The notes below the pieces were generated by a model. It ran no database searches. It saw only the letters and a list, made by a program, of their open reading frames with translations, and was not told the origin of the DNA. Shown one piece after another: positions 18,320 to 25,374 of a stretch of DNA of 45,235 nucleotides (the stretch's first letter is position 1; every line of letters begins with the position of its first letter). The DNA is from a virus. A program made the translations under genes and the position numbers. The stretch is taken from positions 1-45,235 of IMG/VR virus record IMGVR_UViG_3300032331_001681. One strand, 5' to 3'.

Positions 18320-18630
18320 CACGCCACCACTTTCTTAGGACGACCGGGCTTGCGCTTCGCAGGCGCAACAATAGCCTTCTTGGTCACCTTTGGAAGATCG
18401 CCGCGAATCATTTTCACGCTTTTAACAATCGGCAAATCCGGGGCCTTGGGTGCCTTGGCAGCCTTCTTCAAGTCGGCAACTTGGCCCTCCAATTCAATGC
18501 GAAAACTCCGCTCCTCATTGTAATGATCAACCAGCTCTTCAAACTGATCAATTTTGGCCTTAAGCTTATGTATCAAGGCGTCGATGATGATTTCATTGTT
18601 GTCGGAGAAATAGAGATTCATGTCGTCCAT
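18319..18630 (-). CDS. Coiled-coil protein with C-terminal AT-hook
   Basis: Residues 10-60 form an acidic/basic heptad-rich helix (ALIHKLKAKIDQFEELVDHY). The tail is Lys/Pro-rich and ends KRKPGRPKKVVA, with the GRP core of an AT-hook that binds the minor groove of AT-rich DNA. It is encoded between Erf and exonuclease with stop/start overlaps on both sides (TAATG, TGATG). It could be a DNA-binding accessory of the recombinase pair; that role is inference. Confidence 0.65.
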   Translation of the reverse strand: MDDMNLYFSDNNEIIIDALIHKLKAKIDQFEELVDHYNEERSFRIELEGQVADLKKAAKAPKAPDLPIVKSVKMIRGDLPKVTKKAIVAPAKRKPGRPKKVVA

Positions 18631-19220
18631 TATTCTGCGTCCTTCTTGTTTGATACAACTGCGATTGCGATAGCCTTGAGGTCTTTCAGGGCTTCTGGGG
18701 TTAAGAGCTTGCGCTCATCTGCATCCAGCCCCCGCCAGAAAGCATTGAGGGCGTCCATGCCCTTCTCAGCCTCCTTCTTGGCGCGAACAGCCATCTCACG
18801 GACAACCTTAGGATCAGGCTCCGCAACCGGCTTAGCTGTCTGGGCAGCATTGCCGTCATCATCATCTGCCGCCAAATTGGCGATGGACATGAGGGCGTAG
18901 CGGCGGGCATAGGAGATCCCGCTGCCGATGGGGTGTGGCTCATGCTTCACGGGCATGAACAACGTCTCAGCCATGAACTCCCCAGATGAATGGAGAAGCA
19001 TGGTTTCGACCTCAACCCCGCCAGGAACCGTGCGGGGGAACTGCACCACCGACAATCCGTTGTCAGCGAAGGGCTGACGGACAGCGGCGCGCACTGACGC
19101 CAGATCGGCGTACTTTGACTTGTAGAAGTCGTTCTTGCTGGACTTGGTAGCGTCCTCGATCTGCCCTTGGGCGATGGCGAGCGCGGTAGCAAGCTGATCA
19201 ATTGTGTCAGACATTTTCAT
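18630..19220 (-). CDS. erf: ERF-family single-strand annealing protein
   Basis: The 196-residue protein contains ATKSSKNDFYKSKYADLASV, then RQPFADNGLSVVQFPRTVPG and ISYARRYALMSIANLAADDD, the three conserved blocks of ERF recombinases (Y-Y-Y-A-D-L and Y-A-R-R-Y-x-L). It forms rings that anneal complementary strands made by the exonuclease. A C-terminal linker and helical tail follow. The ATG at 19220 was chosen because AAGGA lies 8 bases upstream; an earlier in-frame GTG lacks this. Confidence 0.87.
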   Translation of the reverse strand: MKMSDTIDQLATALAIAQGQIEDATKSSKNDFYKSKYADLASVRAAVRQPFADNGLSVVQFPRTVPGGVEVETMLLHSSGEFMAETLFMPVKHEPHPIGSGISYARRYALMSIANLAADDDDGNAAQTAKPVAEPDPKVVREMAVRAKKEAEKGMDALNAFWRGLDADERKLLTPEALKDLKAIAIAVVSNKKDAE

Positions 19221-19231
19221 TGCGGTTTTCC

Positions 19232-19525
19232 TTATTCCCACATGCCTTCACGGGCGCATTCGTCAAAGATGTCATCCATTAGCTTCTTGTCGTTATGGAG
19301 GAATCTGCGGATATCTTCATCAGTCCGCGAATTATCCTTGTCGCTGAGATCATAATAGTGATCGACAGAGCGACCGGTCTCTGGGCTCGTCACCTTTAAG
19401 TGAAAGGCGTGGATGTAGGGAGCCTCATCGATCATGTCGATCTCAATCTCCAAGGTACCACTGATCATCACATGGTCAGGCAGTTCGTAGTCTTCTAGAT
19501 TGTAGTTGATTGGCACTAAGTTCAT
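19232..19525 (-). CDS. Hypothetical first gene of leftward operon
   Basis: The 97-residue acidic protein starts MNLVPINYNLEDYELPDHVM with GGGAG just upstream, which decides this start over an ATG 36 bases earlier. Beta-type strands (MISGTLEIEIDMID, AFHLKVTSP) precede an acidic helical end. It is the promoter-proximal gene of the early-left unit. No family recognised. Confidence 0.62.
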   Translation of the reverse strand: MNLVPINYNLEDYELPDHVMISGTLEIEIDMIDEAPYIHAFHLKVTSPETGRSVDHYYDLSDKDNSRTDEDIRRFLHNDKKLMDDIFDECAREGMWE

Positions 19526-19574
19526 TTGTCTCTCCCGTTGTAGGGTGTCTCTTTCTCGCATGCCCCCTGATTCG

Positions 19575-19616
19575 TGTCAACAAACAATTTGACTTATGTT
19601 GAAAATAGTCCATAAT
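19575..19616. promoter_or_regulatory. Divergent early promoters with shared operator
   Basis: The minus strand carries a perfect TTGACA (19575-19580) pointing left; its -10 is weak. The plus strand carries TTGACT (19589-19594) and CATAAT (19611-19616) with a 16-bp spacer, pointing right. The two -35 boxes form an inverted repeat GTCAA-N8-TTGAC. A second inverted repeat TTATG-N12-CATAA spans the rightward core. This is the layout of a phage repressor-controlled genetic switch, with the Cro/YdaS-like gene immediately to the right. Confidence 0.65.
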
Positions 19617-19623
19617 GCACAAC

Positions 19624-19821
19624 ATGACAAGGAAACGAACCCCAGAATTGAACAGCGTCATCCTGCACTATGGGTCTCTCAAGACCCTGGCGGGGGAGCT
19701 AGGTCTTACCCTCCAGGCAGTCTCTAAGTGGGACAGAGTGCCGTTCAAACATTTGTCGCGTATATCTAGAGAGACGGGCGTTCCCCGCCAGACATTGAGG
19801 CCTGATCTGTACGAGGACTGA
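19624..19821 (+). CDS. Cro/YdaS-type HTH repressor
   Basis: The 65-residue protein has ILHYGSLKTLAGELGLTLQA followed by VSKWDRVPFKHLSRISRETG and VPRQTLRPDLYED, the pattern of YdaS/Cro-like HTH proteins. It should bind the adjoining operator and control both early operons. An ATG at 19615 (adding MHN) overlaps the -10 box, so the start at 19624 is preferred. The transcript would then begin at or next to the start codon, like the leaderless lambda cI message. Confidence 0.75.
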   Translation: MTRKRTPELNSVILHYGSLKTLAGELGLTLQAVSKWDRVPFKHLSRISRETGVPRQTLRPDLYED

Positions 19822-19822
19822 C

Positions 19823-20020
19823 ATGAACGACAAGCAGCCCCCCAGCCGAATCAGAGTGAAGATGTTCTGGGATCTTGGCTATGACAGCTATGAAATAGCC
19901 AAAATAATAAAGAACTCAGAGGCAAATGTTTGTCGCGTAATCGCAAAAATGCTTGATGAAAGATACATGACGGAGAGAATCAGTGATCAAAATCATTATC
20001 CCGCTCCCGCCAAGTGTTAA
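19823..20020 (+). CDS. Small HTH-like hypothetical protein
   Basis: The 65-residue product reads MNDKQPPSRIRVKMFWDLGY then DSYEIAKIIKNSEANVCRVI, which looks like a Sigma-70-r4 or MerR-like helix-turn-helix (A-x-I...E-x-x-V-x-R). The last 13 codons overlap the resolvase gene in another frame. It may be a second early regulator. Confidence 0.55.
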   Translation: MNDKQPPSRIRVKMFWDLGYDSYEIAKIIKNSEANVCRVIAKMLDERYMTERISDQNHYPAPAKC

Positions 20021-20339
20021 CCGCCTATGGAGAACGACCGCAACAGGAGGGATGTACAGATCCAAGGAGTACACGGCATGGAGGAAAACTGCCGTACTGA
20101 ACGCCCTGCTCCAGTCTGGGCGGAAGAAGATCGACGGATCCTACAAGCTTACCTTAGAAGCTGTGAGACCCGACAAAAGAAAACGCGACCTAGACAATTT
20201 ACTAAAAGCAGCCAGCGATTGCCTAGTTGAAGCTGGCATCATAGACGACAGTAAATGTGAACACATCGAAGCTCGCTGGGTGCAGAGCGAGAACTCCTGC
20301 ACACTGATAGTACAGGAAATAGACAAAACAACGGAATAG
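19983..20339 (+). CDS. rusA: RusA-family Holliday junction resolvase
   Basis: The 118-residue protein starts at GTG with GGAG 10 bases upstream: MIKIIIPLPPSVNRLWR is the RusA N-terminus. VRPDKRKRDLDNLLKAASDC carries the family's catalytic Asp residues in R-D-x-D-N, and GIIDDSKCEHIEARW supplies the third acidic cluster. The enzyme cuts four-way junctions and would resolve recombination or replication intermediates before packaging. It complements the Erf/exonuclease set on the other strand. Confidence 0.88.
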   Translation: MIKIIIPLPPSVNRLWRTTATGGMYRSKEYTAWRKTAVLNALLQSGRKKIDGSYKLTLEAVRPDKRKRDLDNLLKAASDCLVEAGIIDDSKCEHIEARWVQSENSCTLIVQEIDKTTE

Positions 20340-20347
20340 GTGAGAAT

Positions 20348-20842
20348 ATGAACAAAGCAGACATCGCACTGGTCAAGATAGAACAAGCCTTCGCCAAAAT
20401 CACAGCCGCATTTGATCAACGGATCGCACGGCTTATGAAATCTGAAGAGAAGCGCATTGCGCTAGCTGTCTCAGATCGCAAGCGCAAGCGAACAGCTCGC
20501 CGCAAAGAGCTTGAAGCGAACGGCGAGAAGATACCCAAGTATCTGCTTGAGGATGATGAGAAGCACCTGAAGTCGATCTTTGATATCCCGCGCTACATCA
20601 CAGACGCCTATGAGCGGTCATATGCCTTGTCTGTGGTTCTCGACATCAACAACCTGAAGACAAACATTCAGGAGTACTGCGAGTTCCTGGCGCGGCTTAA
20701 GGACAGCGATAATCCGACTCTGCATGATTCGGCCTATGAGCTTCTCCCAAGAGCCCAGAAGCTTTTATCATTGCTCCACATCCACAGGGCGCACCCAGAT
20801 GATGCAATCAAAAGAGCCAATGCTATCATAAACTCACAATGA
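20348..20842 (+). CDS. Hypothetical helical early protein
   Basis: The 164-residue basic, helical protein has a Lys/Arg-rich middle (RKRKRTARRKELEANGEKIP, about residues 44-63). A helical C-terminal domain follows. GGTGAG precedes the ATG. No family recognised; DNA or RNA binding is possible from the basic patch. Confidence 0.6.
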   Translation: MNKADIALVKIEQAFAKITAAFDQRIARLMKSEEKRIALAVSDRKRKRTARRKELEANGEKIPKYLLEDDEKHLKSIFDIPRYITDAYERSYALSVVLDINNLKTNIQEYCEFLARLKDSDNPTLHDSAYELLPRAQKLLSLLHIHRAHPDDAIKRANAIINSQ

Positions 20843-20858
20843 ACCATGGGAGATCAGC

Positions 20859-21113
20859 ATGCGTCTCAACATTCACCCAGGCATAGCTCATGACGTTAAG
20901 GAGACCGCTTCCCACGTCGGGATGGCGCACTTTGCATTAACTGGACCGCCAGGCACGTTCTGTAGCCAGTGTGACTATAGGTCAAAGGGTGGCTGCGCCA
21001 AGTTTGTTCAAATGACTAGGGACAAGCTAAGAATGTTCCCATCTGAAACACCATCTTGCAAGTACTTCACCCCCAAGCAGCTTCAACTGGATCCTATACG
21101 CGATGACGAGTGA
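20859..21113 (+). CDS. Cysteine-motif small protein
   Basis: The 84-residue protein contains FCSQCDYRSKGGCAKFVQ and, 19 residues later, PSCKYF. The C-x2-C-x7-C-x(20)-C spacing suggests a zinc or iron-sulfur site. GGGAG lies before the start. It overlaps the next gene by 11 bases. Function unknown. Confidence 0.58.
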   Translation: MRLNIHPGIAHDVKETASHVGMAHFALTGPPGTFCSQCDYRSKGGCAKFVQMTRDKLRMFPSETPSCKYFTPKQLQLDPIRDDE

Positions 21114-21495
21114 TGCAGAAACTATCCGGGGTCTGCGGATGAAAGTCGCGCTTCTTGAGTTGGAGCTGAACAAGGTTAACCAAGAGGAGGTGCAAGCTAG
21201 CTTGGCGTTTGCAGGCGTCCTGACAAAGCTTGAACTGGTTCTCTTGCTTGGGATCTCCAAGAGGGAAGTTGCCCAATGGTCATATCTCGACAACATCACG
21301 GAGCAGAATGGCAAGTATGATCGCCACAGTGGCGAGATGCATCAGACGCTGCGGACCAAGGTAGCTGTGTGGAAGATGCGCAAGAAGCTGAAGCCCTATA
21401 GCATTGAGATCAAAACATGGCGCGGCATCGGCTACTATCTGGATGAAGCTGACAAAGCAAAGTTAAAGCAACTGATGGAGAAGAAAGATGGATGA
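21103..21495 (+). CDS. Winged-helix DNA-binding protein, OmpR C-terminal-like
   Basis: The 130-residue protein has an N-terminal coiled segment. Its second half resembles the DNA-binding domain of OmpR/PhoB regulators: HQTLRTKVAVWKMRKKLKPY then IEIKTWRGIGYYLDEADKAK (recognition helix followed by the wing W-R-G-x-G-Y). There is no receiver domain, so it would act as a free DNA-binding module. It may regulate phage or host promoters. It overlaps both neighbours. Confidence 0.65.
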   Translation: MTSDAETIRGLRMKVALLELELNKVNQEEVQASLAFAGVLTKLELVLLLGISKREVAQWSYLDNITEQNGKYDRHSGEMHQTLRTKVAVWKMRKKLKPYSIEIKTWRGIGYYLDEADKAKLKQLMEKKDG

Positions 21496-21700
21496 CGCCC
21501 CCGACTCCATGCTCGTCCACTGCGGCTGGTGCCGTCACGAATGGTTTGCCTTTAAGTTGCCAATGCCAATCTTTGAGGCGGCAGAACTTGCAGAAAAGAT
21601 GCGCTGCCCTGAATGCGACAGGCCAAGCAGCGAAATCTACTGCGGGCCTGCGCCAGTTAACACATCCGCAGAACGTGTTAAAAAAACGGGAGAAAGTTAA
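21488..21700 (+). CDS. Small zinc-ribbon protein
   Basis: The 70-residue protein has CGWC (residues 12-15) and CPEC (40-43), two knuckles spaced like a zinc ribbon. The tail is basic. GGAGA precedes the ATG inside the upstream gene's end. Likely a DNA-, RNA- or protein-binding adaptor; no function assigned. Confidence 0.6.
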   Translation: MDDAPDSMLVHCGWCRHEWFAFKLPMPIFEAAELAEKMRCPECDRPSSEIYCGPAPVNTSAERVKKTGES

Positions 21701-21701
21701 C

Positions 21702-21947
21702 ATGAGCGATGATCTTGTGAAGCGGCTGGAATGCTATGCCGACTTGAGTGACGCCGTCTATCACCCGTGGGTTTATAAGGAAGCAGCCGACCGCATCGAG
21801 AAGCTGGAGGCGGCGCTGCGAAAGATCGCTGACATTGAACATGAGGATTTGCCAAAGCCTGCTGGAGCCGCAGAAGGCACGTTATGGGTAATCTTGGCTG
21901 GATGCGTTGAGGTTGCTGAAAAAGCACTGGAGGGGAAAGATGGTTGA
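21702..21947 (+). CDS. IEKLEAAL-family small protein, copy 1
   Basis: The 81-residue product has WVYKEAADRIEKLEAALRKI in the first half and VEVAEKALEGKDG at its end. It is a paralogue of the next gene and of 26455-26661 (-). The ATG at 21702 follows GGGAG. Its last codons contain the GGAGGGG ribosome-binding site of the next gene. The helical N-terminus suggests a small coiled coil. Role unknown. Confidence 0.62.
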   Translation: MSDDLVKRLECYADLSDAVYHPWVYKEAADRIEKLEAALRKIADIEHEDLPKPAGAAEGTLWVILAGCVEVAEKALEGKDG

Positions 21948-22185
21948 CCTTCAAGCGAAGTCCATCGAGATGTGGCGCGAAAAAGTTTGGGAGTTGCATA
22001 GCAAGTTGCGCGCTGCGGAAAACCGCATCGAAAAGCTGGAGGCTGCGCTGCGGGATTGCGTGAATGTCTTGGCATGTTTTGAACGTCCAGACTTTTATCA
22101 ACTTGAGCAAACATCGCCAATAAAACCATATGCTCTTGGCGCATTAGATGTAGCCCGCAAAGCACTGGAGGGGAAAGATGACTGA
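21940..22185 (+). CDS. IEKLEAAL-family small protein, copy 2
   Basis: This 81-residue paralogue carries AAENRIEKLEAALRDCVNVL and LDVARKALEGKDD. The 3' end shares a 22-base identical stretch with copy 1 (22159-22180 versus 21921-21942), pointing to tandem duplication. The ATG at 21940 overlaps copy 1 by 8 bases. An earlier in-frame ATG at 21907 lacks a ribosome-binding site. Confidence 0.62.
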   Translation: MVDLQAKSIEMWREKVWELHSKLRAAENRIEKLEAALRDCVNVLACFERPDFYQLEQTSPIKPYALGALDVARKALEGKDD

Positions 22186-22309
22186 CTACATGCAAATCCT
22201 AATGAACATATGCTTCACCGTAGTGACTGGCATCATCATCGTTGGCGGCATTGGCACCATGATCTTTCTGGCTCTGATGTTCTGGAACATGATTGGGGAT
22301 GAACTCTGA
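22178..22309 (+). CDS. Small single-pass membrane protein
   Basis: A 43-residue frame starts at the ATG behind GGAGGGG and ends at TGA 22307-22309, which overlaps the next start. Residues 10-37 are strongly hydrophobic (VVTGIIIVGGIGTMIFLALM). Tight overlaps on both sides and the good ribosome-binding site argue that it is real. It may be an inner-membrane modulator; the role is unknown. Confidence 0.6.
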   Translation: MTDYMQILMNICFTVVTGIIIVGGIGTMIFLALMFWNMIGDEL

Positions 22310-22857
22310 TGGGCAAGAGGTCAAGCTTCGAGCGCAGGCCCATGGACTTTTACGCCACCCCTGAGGCGGCTGTACTGCCGTTGCTGCCATATCTCCCGCG
22401 CCAGACGAGGTTCTGCGAGCCATGCGCTGGCGATGGAGATCTCATCCGCCATCTAGAGAAGCATGGGCATCAATGCACCCATGCCTTTGATGTAAATTCA
22501 GATAAATTTTATCGGGTTAAAGATGCCAGGTTTATGGTTTCATCTGAGTTAGCAGGGGCAGATTACATCATCACAAACCCACCTTGGTCCCGGCATATCT
22601 TACACGCCATGATAGATCGGTTTACATCACTAGCTCCGACTTGGCTATTGTTTGATGCTGACTGGGCGTTTACCAAACAATCAACCCCCTACATGGAACG
22701 CTGCCGGATGATCGTGGCCGTAGGGCGCGTGAAGTGGATTGCTGATTCCAAATACACCGGCAAAGACAATTGCGCTTGGTACCTGTTTGGTCGAAATGTA
22801 GCGATCTATCCAGAAGGCCTTAAACCCGCACCTCCACTCTTTGTGGGCCGCAGATGA
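22309..22857 (+). CDS. DNA N6-adenine methyltransferase-like protein
   Basis: The 182-residue protein has MDFYATPEAAVLPLL, a SAM-binding motif CEPCAGDGDL (about 36-45) and the catalytic NPPW (90-93), the hallmark of amino-methyltransferases. It should methylate adenine in phage DNA; the site is unknown. It lacks the size and C-terminal domain of CcrM-type enzymes, so GANTC specificity is not indicated. Coupled to its neighbours by ATGA-type overlaps. Confidence 0.78.
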   Translation: MGKRSSFERRPMDFYATPEAAVLPLLPYLPRQTRFCEPCAGDGDLIRHLEKHGHQCTHAFDVNSDKFYRVKDARFMVSSELAGADYIITNPPWSRHILHAMIDRFTSLAPTWLLFDADWAFTKQSTPYMERCRMIVAVGRVKWIADSKYTGKDNCAWYLFGRNVAIYPEGLKPAPPLFVGRR

Positions 22858-23090
22858 AGATCCCCCTCGATGCCCAGGTCACGGCGCTGGAGGAGGCTGT
22901 TATAGCCCACCGCAGCTATGTGAACACCGTCAAACGGCTGGTCATCCTCAAGGAGCGCCCCAAGGAAATTCTAGAGGACACAGAGCGTCGTCTCCCATTA
23001 ATGGAGGCGGCACTAAAAACATTGAAATGGGTGCAGGCAAATCGGGAATTAATTATTCACGTGCATGAAAAGGCCAAAAATAGTTCTTGA
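22854..23090 (+). CDS. Hypothetical helical early protein
   Basis: The 78-residue product (MKIPLDAQVTALEEAVIAHR...) is helical and charged, with a mid-protein KERPKEILEDTERRLPLMEA. The ATG overlaps the methyltransferase stop by 4 bases. No family recognised. Confidence 0.58.
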   Translation: MKIPLDAQVTALEEAVIAHRSYVNTVKRLVILKERPKEILEDTERRLPLMEAALKTLKWVQANRELIIHVHEKAKNSS

Positions 23091-23143
23091 TTTATGCAGA
23101 TAGTGCATTTAAAAATGCATTTACCGCACAAATGGAGAGCAAA

Positions 23144-23323
23144 ATGGACCCGACAAATCAAGAAGAATTAATTCGATTAATTGGCGAATTAAAATTAATT
23201 CGGGCCGAAATAGCCGACTACCTTGGTATCAAACCGCGCACTCTGTACACATGGCTGAACGGTGAAGTTCGCGTTCCTAAGATGGCGATCATCGCCTTGA
23301 AAGTCTTGGCGAAAGAGGTATAG
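23144..23323 (+). CDS. Small HTH regulator
   Basis: The 59-residue protein contains IRAEIADYLGIKPRTLYTWL followed by NGEVRVPKMAIIALKVLAKE, a compact Cro/CI-like HTH. GGAGAG lies six bases before the ATG at 23144, deciding this start over an ATG at 23132 and a TTG at 23087. It sits at the end of this gene block, before a terminator-like hairpin, and may repress the following replication genes. Confidence 0.65.
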   Translation: MDPTNQEELIRLIGELKLIRAEIADYLGIKPRTLYTWLNGEVRVPKMAIIALKVLAKEV

Positions 23324-23335
23324 TAGCGAATGAAA

Positions 23336-23366
23336 GAGGCCCGCCAGCGGCAAACTGGCGAGCCTC
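23336..23366 (+). terminator. Hairpin after HTH gene
   Basis: GAGGCcCGCCAG and CTGGCGaGCCTC form a 12-bp stem with one mismatch around loop CGGCAAA. No T tract follows, so termination may be weak or rho-assisted. The 100 bases after it (to 23467) hold CGACC/GGTCG inverted-repeat arms just before the next start. Confidence 0.5.
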
Positions 23367-23467
23367 GCAACCAACCATGCGGTCGCATCGCACGTTGGGC
23401 TTGAACGGATAATTACCGCTTTTCGCCTAAATTGCAATACGACCCGCATAAAATGTAGGTCGCAATT

Positions 23468-23842
23468 ATGTCTTATCGCGCCTTATCATGGGCCGCAAAG
23501 CAGGCTCTTCCAGCTTATGAAAAGCTTGTCCTGCTTATGCTTGCAGACAGAGCGGATAGCCATGACAAGTGCTGGCCTTCAGTACCCAAGCTTATGAAGG
23601 ATTGCGGCATCTCTAGAGCGCAAGTTCAAAAGTGTCGGAAGAAGCTAGAAGAACGTGGGCTTGTCCGCAGAGATGCCCAGACGAGAACCTATGGCCAAAC
23701 CTCAAACATGTACTATCTGGACTTAAACGTTACAATTGAGCATGAGGTCAGTACCCCCGCCTCCAATAGAGGCCCCCCCGCCTCTAATAGACGCCCAGAA
23801 CCAGTAACCATTAACCAGTCAGTAGGATCTCTGGCATCCTAG
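23468..23842 (+). CDS. HTH_36-type replication initiator-like protein
   Basis: The 124-residue protein starts MSYRALSWAAKQALPAYEKL, then LADRADSHDKCWPSVPKLMK and DCGISRAQVQKCRKKLEERG, a winged-helix of the HTH_36 type found at the N-terminus of phage replication O/DnaD-like proteins. The C-terminus (STPASNRGPPASNRRP) is Pro/Ser-rich and disordered. It precedes helicase and primase genes. It probably binds DNA at the origin or acts as a regulator. Confidence 0.65.
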   Translation: MSYRALSWAAKQALPAYEKLVLLMLADRADSHDKCWPSVPKLMKDCGISRAQVQKCRKKLEERGLVRRDAQTRTYGQTSNMYYLDLNVTIEHEVSTPASNRGPPASNRRPEPVTINQSVGSLAS

Positions 23843-23895
23843 CCAGAGAAGATAGTTAATATAATAATATACTATAAACCACGCGGAACAGGAAC

Positions 23896-25374
23896 ATGAC
23901 AATGGAACTCAGAAGCTACCAACAACGCGCCATCGATGAACTGCGGCAAGCATTGGGTACCGGCAAGCGCAGGCCAGTGGTGCAATCTCCCACCGGCAGC
24001 GGCAAGACCGTCATCGCCGCCGCCATCGTGAACATGGCTAGGGGCAAGGACAAGCGGATCATCTTCGCCGTGCCTGCGCTGTCCCTGATCGATCAGACGG
24101 TGGACCGGTTCCGGCAGAACGGGATCTTCGAGATCGGCGTGATGCAGGGCCAGCACGAGATGACCGACTATGATCAGCCGGTTCAAGTCTGTTCAGTTCA
24201 AACCTTGGCGCGGAGACAACCACCTAAGGCGGATCTGGTCATCATCGATGAATGCCATGTCATGTTCAAGCTTTACGATGATTGGATGAACCGCCCTGAG
24301 TGGCAGCATGTCCCGTTCATAGGCTTGACTGCAACGCCTTGGGCGAAGGGCATGGGTGCTCTGGGCCGGTGGGATCACCTCATCATCGGCTCGACCTTGC
24401 AGGAACTGATCGAGCTTGGCCATCTGTCGGACTTCCGGTGCTATGCCCCAGCTCACCCTGATCTGGCGGGGGTGAAGACGGTCGCTGGAGATTACGATCT
24501 GAAGGGACTGGGCAAGGCCATGGACAAGGCCCCTCTGGTCGCCGACATCGTGACGACATGGCTGGAGCGAGGCGAGAACAGATCTACCATATGCTTCGCC
24601 GTGAACCGGGTGCATGCCAAGCACATCCAGAATCAGTTCATCGACGCCGGAGTGAAGGCTGAGTACATGGACGCCTACACCAATCTGGAGGATCGGGGCG
24701 ACATCGTGCGCCGGTTCAGCGATGGCGACGTTCAGGTGATCTGCAATGTGGGTGTGCTGACGACCGGGTTCGATGCAGATGTCAGGTGCATTATTCTGGC
24801 GCGGCCCACTAAGTCTGAGATCTTGTATGTCCAGATGATCGGCAGAGGCCTTAGGACGGCTGATGGCAAGGATATGTGCAAGATCCTCGATCATAGCGAT
24901 ACAACCCTGCGGCTGGGCTTCGTAACCGACATAGGAACGAACAAGCTGCATGACGGGACGGCCAACAGGCAAGTAGCGGACAAGACAGCGCCGCTCCCCA
25001 AGGAATGCCCGCAGTGTGCGTTCCTGAAGCCCCGGAAGCTCCGCAAGTGCCCATCATGTGGTTTTGAGGCGGTCGCCAAATCTGAGGTAGAGAACCAGGA
25101 TGGCGAGCTTCTGGAGCTTACCCGCGACAAGAAGGTGAAAGCTGAGAAGTTCACCATGAGCGAGAAGCAGGACTGGTATAGTCAGCTCTTGTTGCATGCC
25201 CATCTGCGTGGGTACAAACCTGGCTGGGCTTATTGGGCTTACAAAGATAAATTCAAGGTGGGTCCAGATCATTCGCTTGATGACCGACCCGCCGCGATGA
25301 TGAGCTATGAAGTGCAGAATTGGATTACAGCGCGGAACATCCGCAAAGCTAAGTCAAGGGAGAAGGCAGCGTGA
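23896..25374 (+). CDS. SF2 DEAD/DEAH-type helicase with zinc ribbon
   Basis: The 492-residue protein has Q-tip ELRSYQQRAIDEL, Walker A SPTGSGKT (31-38), DECH box (118-121), TATP (145-148), a second RecA fold with VLTTGFDAD, and motif VI QMIGRGLR. It then has a four-Cys zinc ribbon (CPQC...CPSC) and a helical tail. This is the RadD-like or UvsW-like class of SF2 helicases, probably remodelling forks or recombination intermediates. It is coupled to the primase gene by GTGA. The ATG at 23902 is an alternative start. Confidence 0.88.
   Translation: MTMELRSYQQRAIDELRQALGTGKRRPVVQSPTGSGKTVIAAAIVNMARGKDKRIIFAVPALSLIDQTVDRFRQNGIFEIGVMQGQHEMTDYDQPVQVCSVQTLARRQPPKADLVIIDECHVMFKLYDDWMNRPEWQHVPFIGLTATPWAKGMGALGRWDHLIIGSTLQELIELGHLSDFRCYAPAHPDLAGVKTVAGDYDLKGLGKAMDKAPLVADIVTTWLERGENRSTICFAVNRVHAKHIQNQFIDAGVKAEYMDAYTNLEDRGDIVRRFSDGDVQVICNVGVLTTGFDADVRCIILARPTKSEILYVQMIGRGLRTADGKDMCKILDHSDTTLRLGFVTDIGTNKLHDGTANRQVADKTAPLPKECPQCAFLKPRKLRKCPSCGFEAVAKSEVENQDGELLELTRDKKVKAEKFTMSEKQDWYSQLLLHAHLRGYKPGWAYWAYKDKFKVGPDHSLDDRPAAMMSYEVQNWITARNIRKAKSREKAA

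Noticed and set aside
22309-22857. Adenine methyltransferase as a CcrM (GANTC) enzyme
   Set aside because: It is about half the length of CcrM, has NPPW in place of the usual DPPY and lacks the C-terminal domain. GANTC methylation, if present, more likely comes from the host.
23058-23063. CACGTG core within TTCACGTGCATGAA as a sixth parS
   Set aside because: The flanks do not match the 16-bp consensus; only the six-base core is shared, and it lies inside a coding gene.
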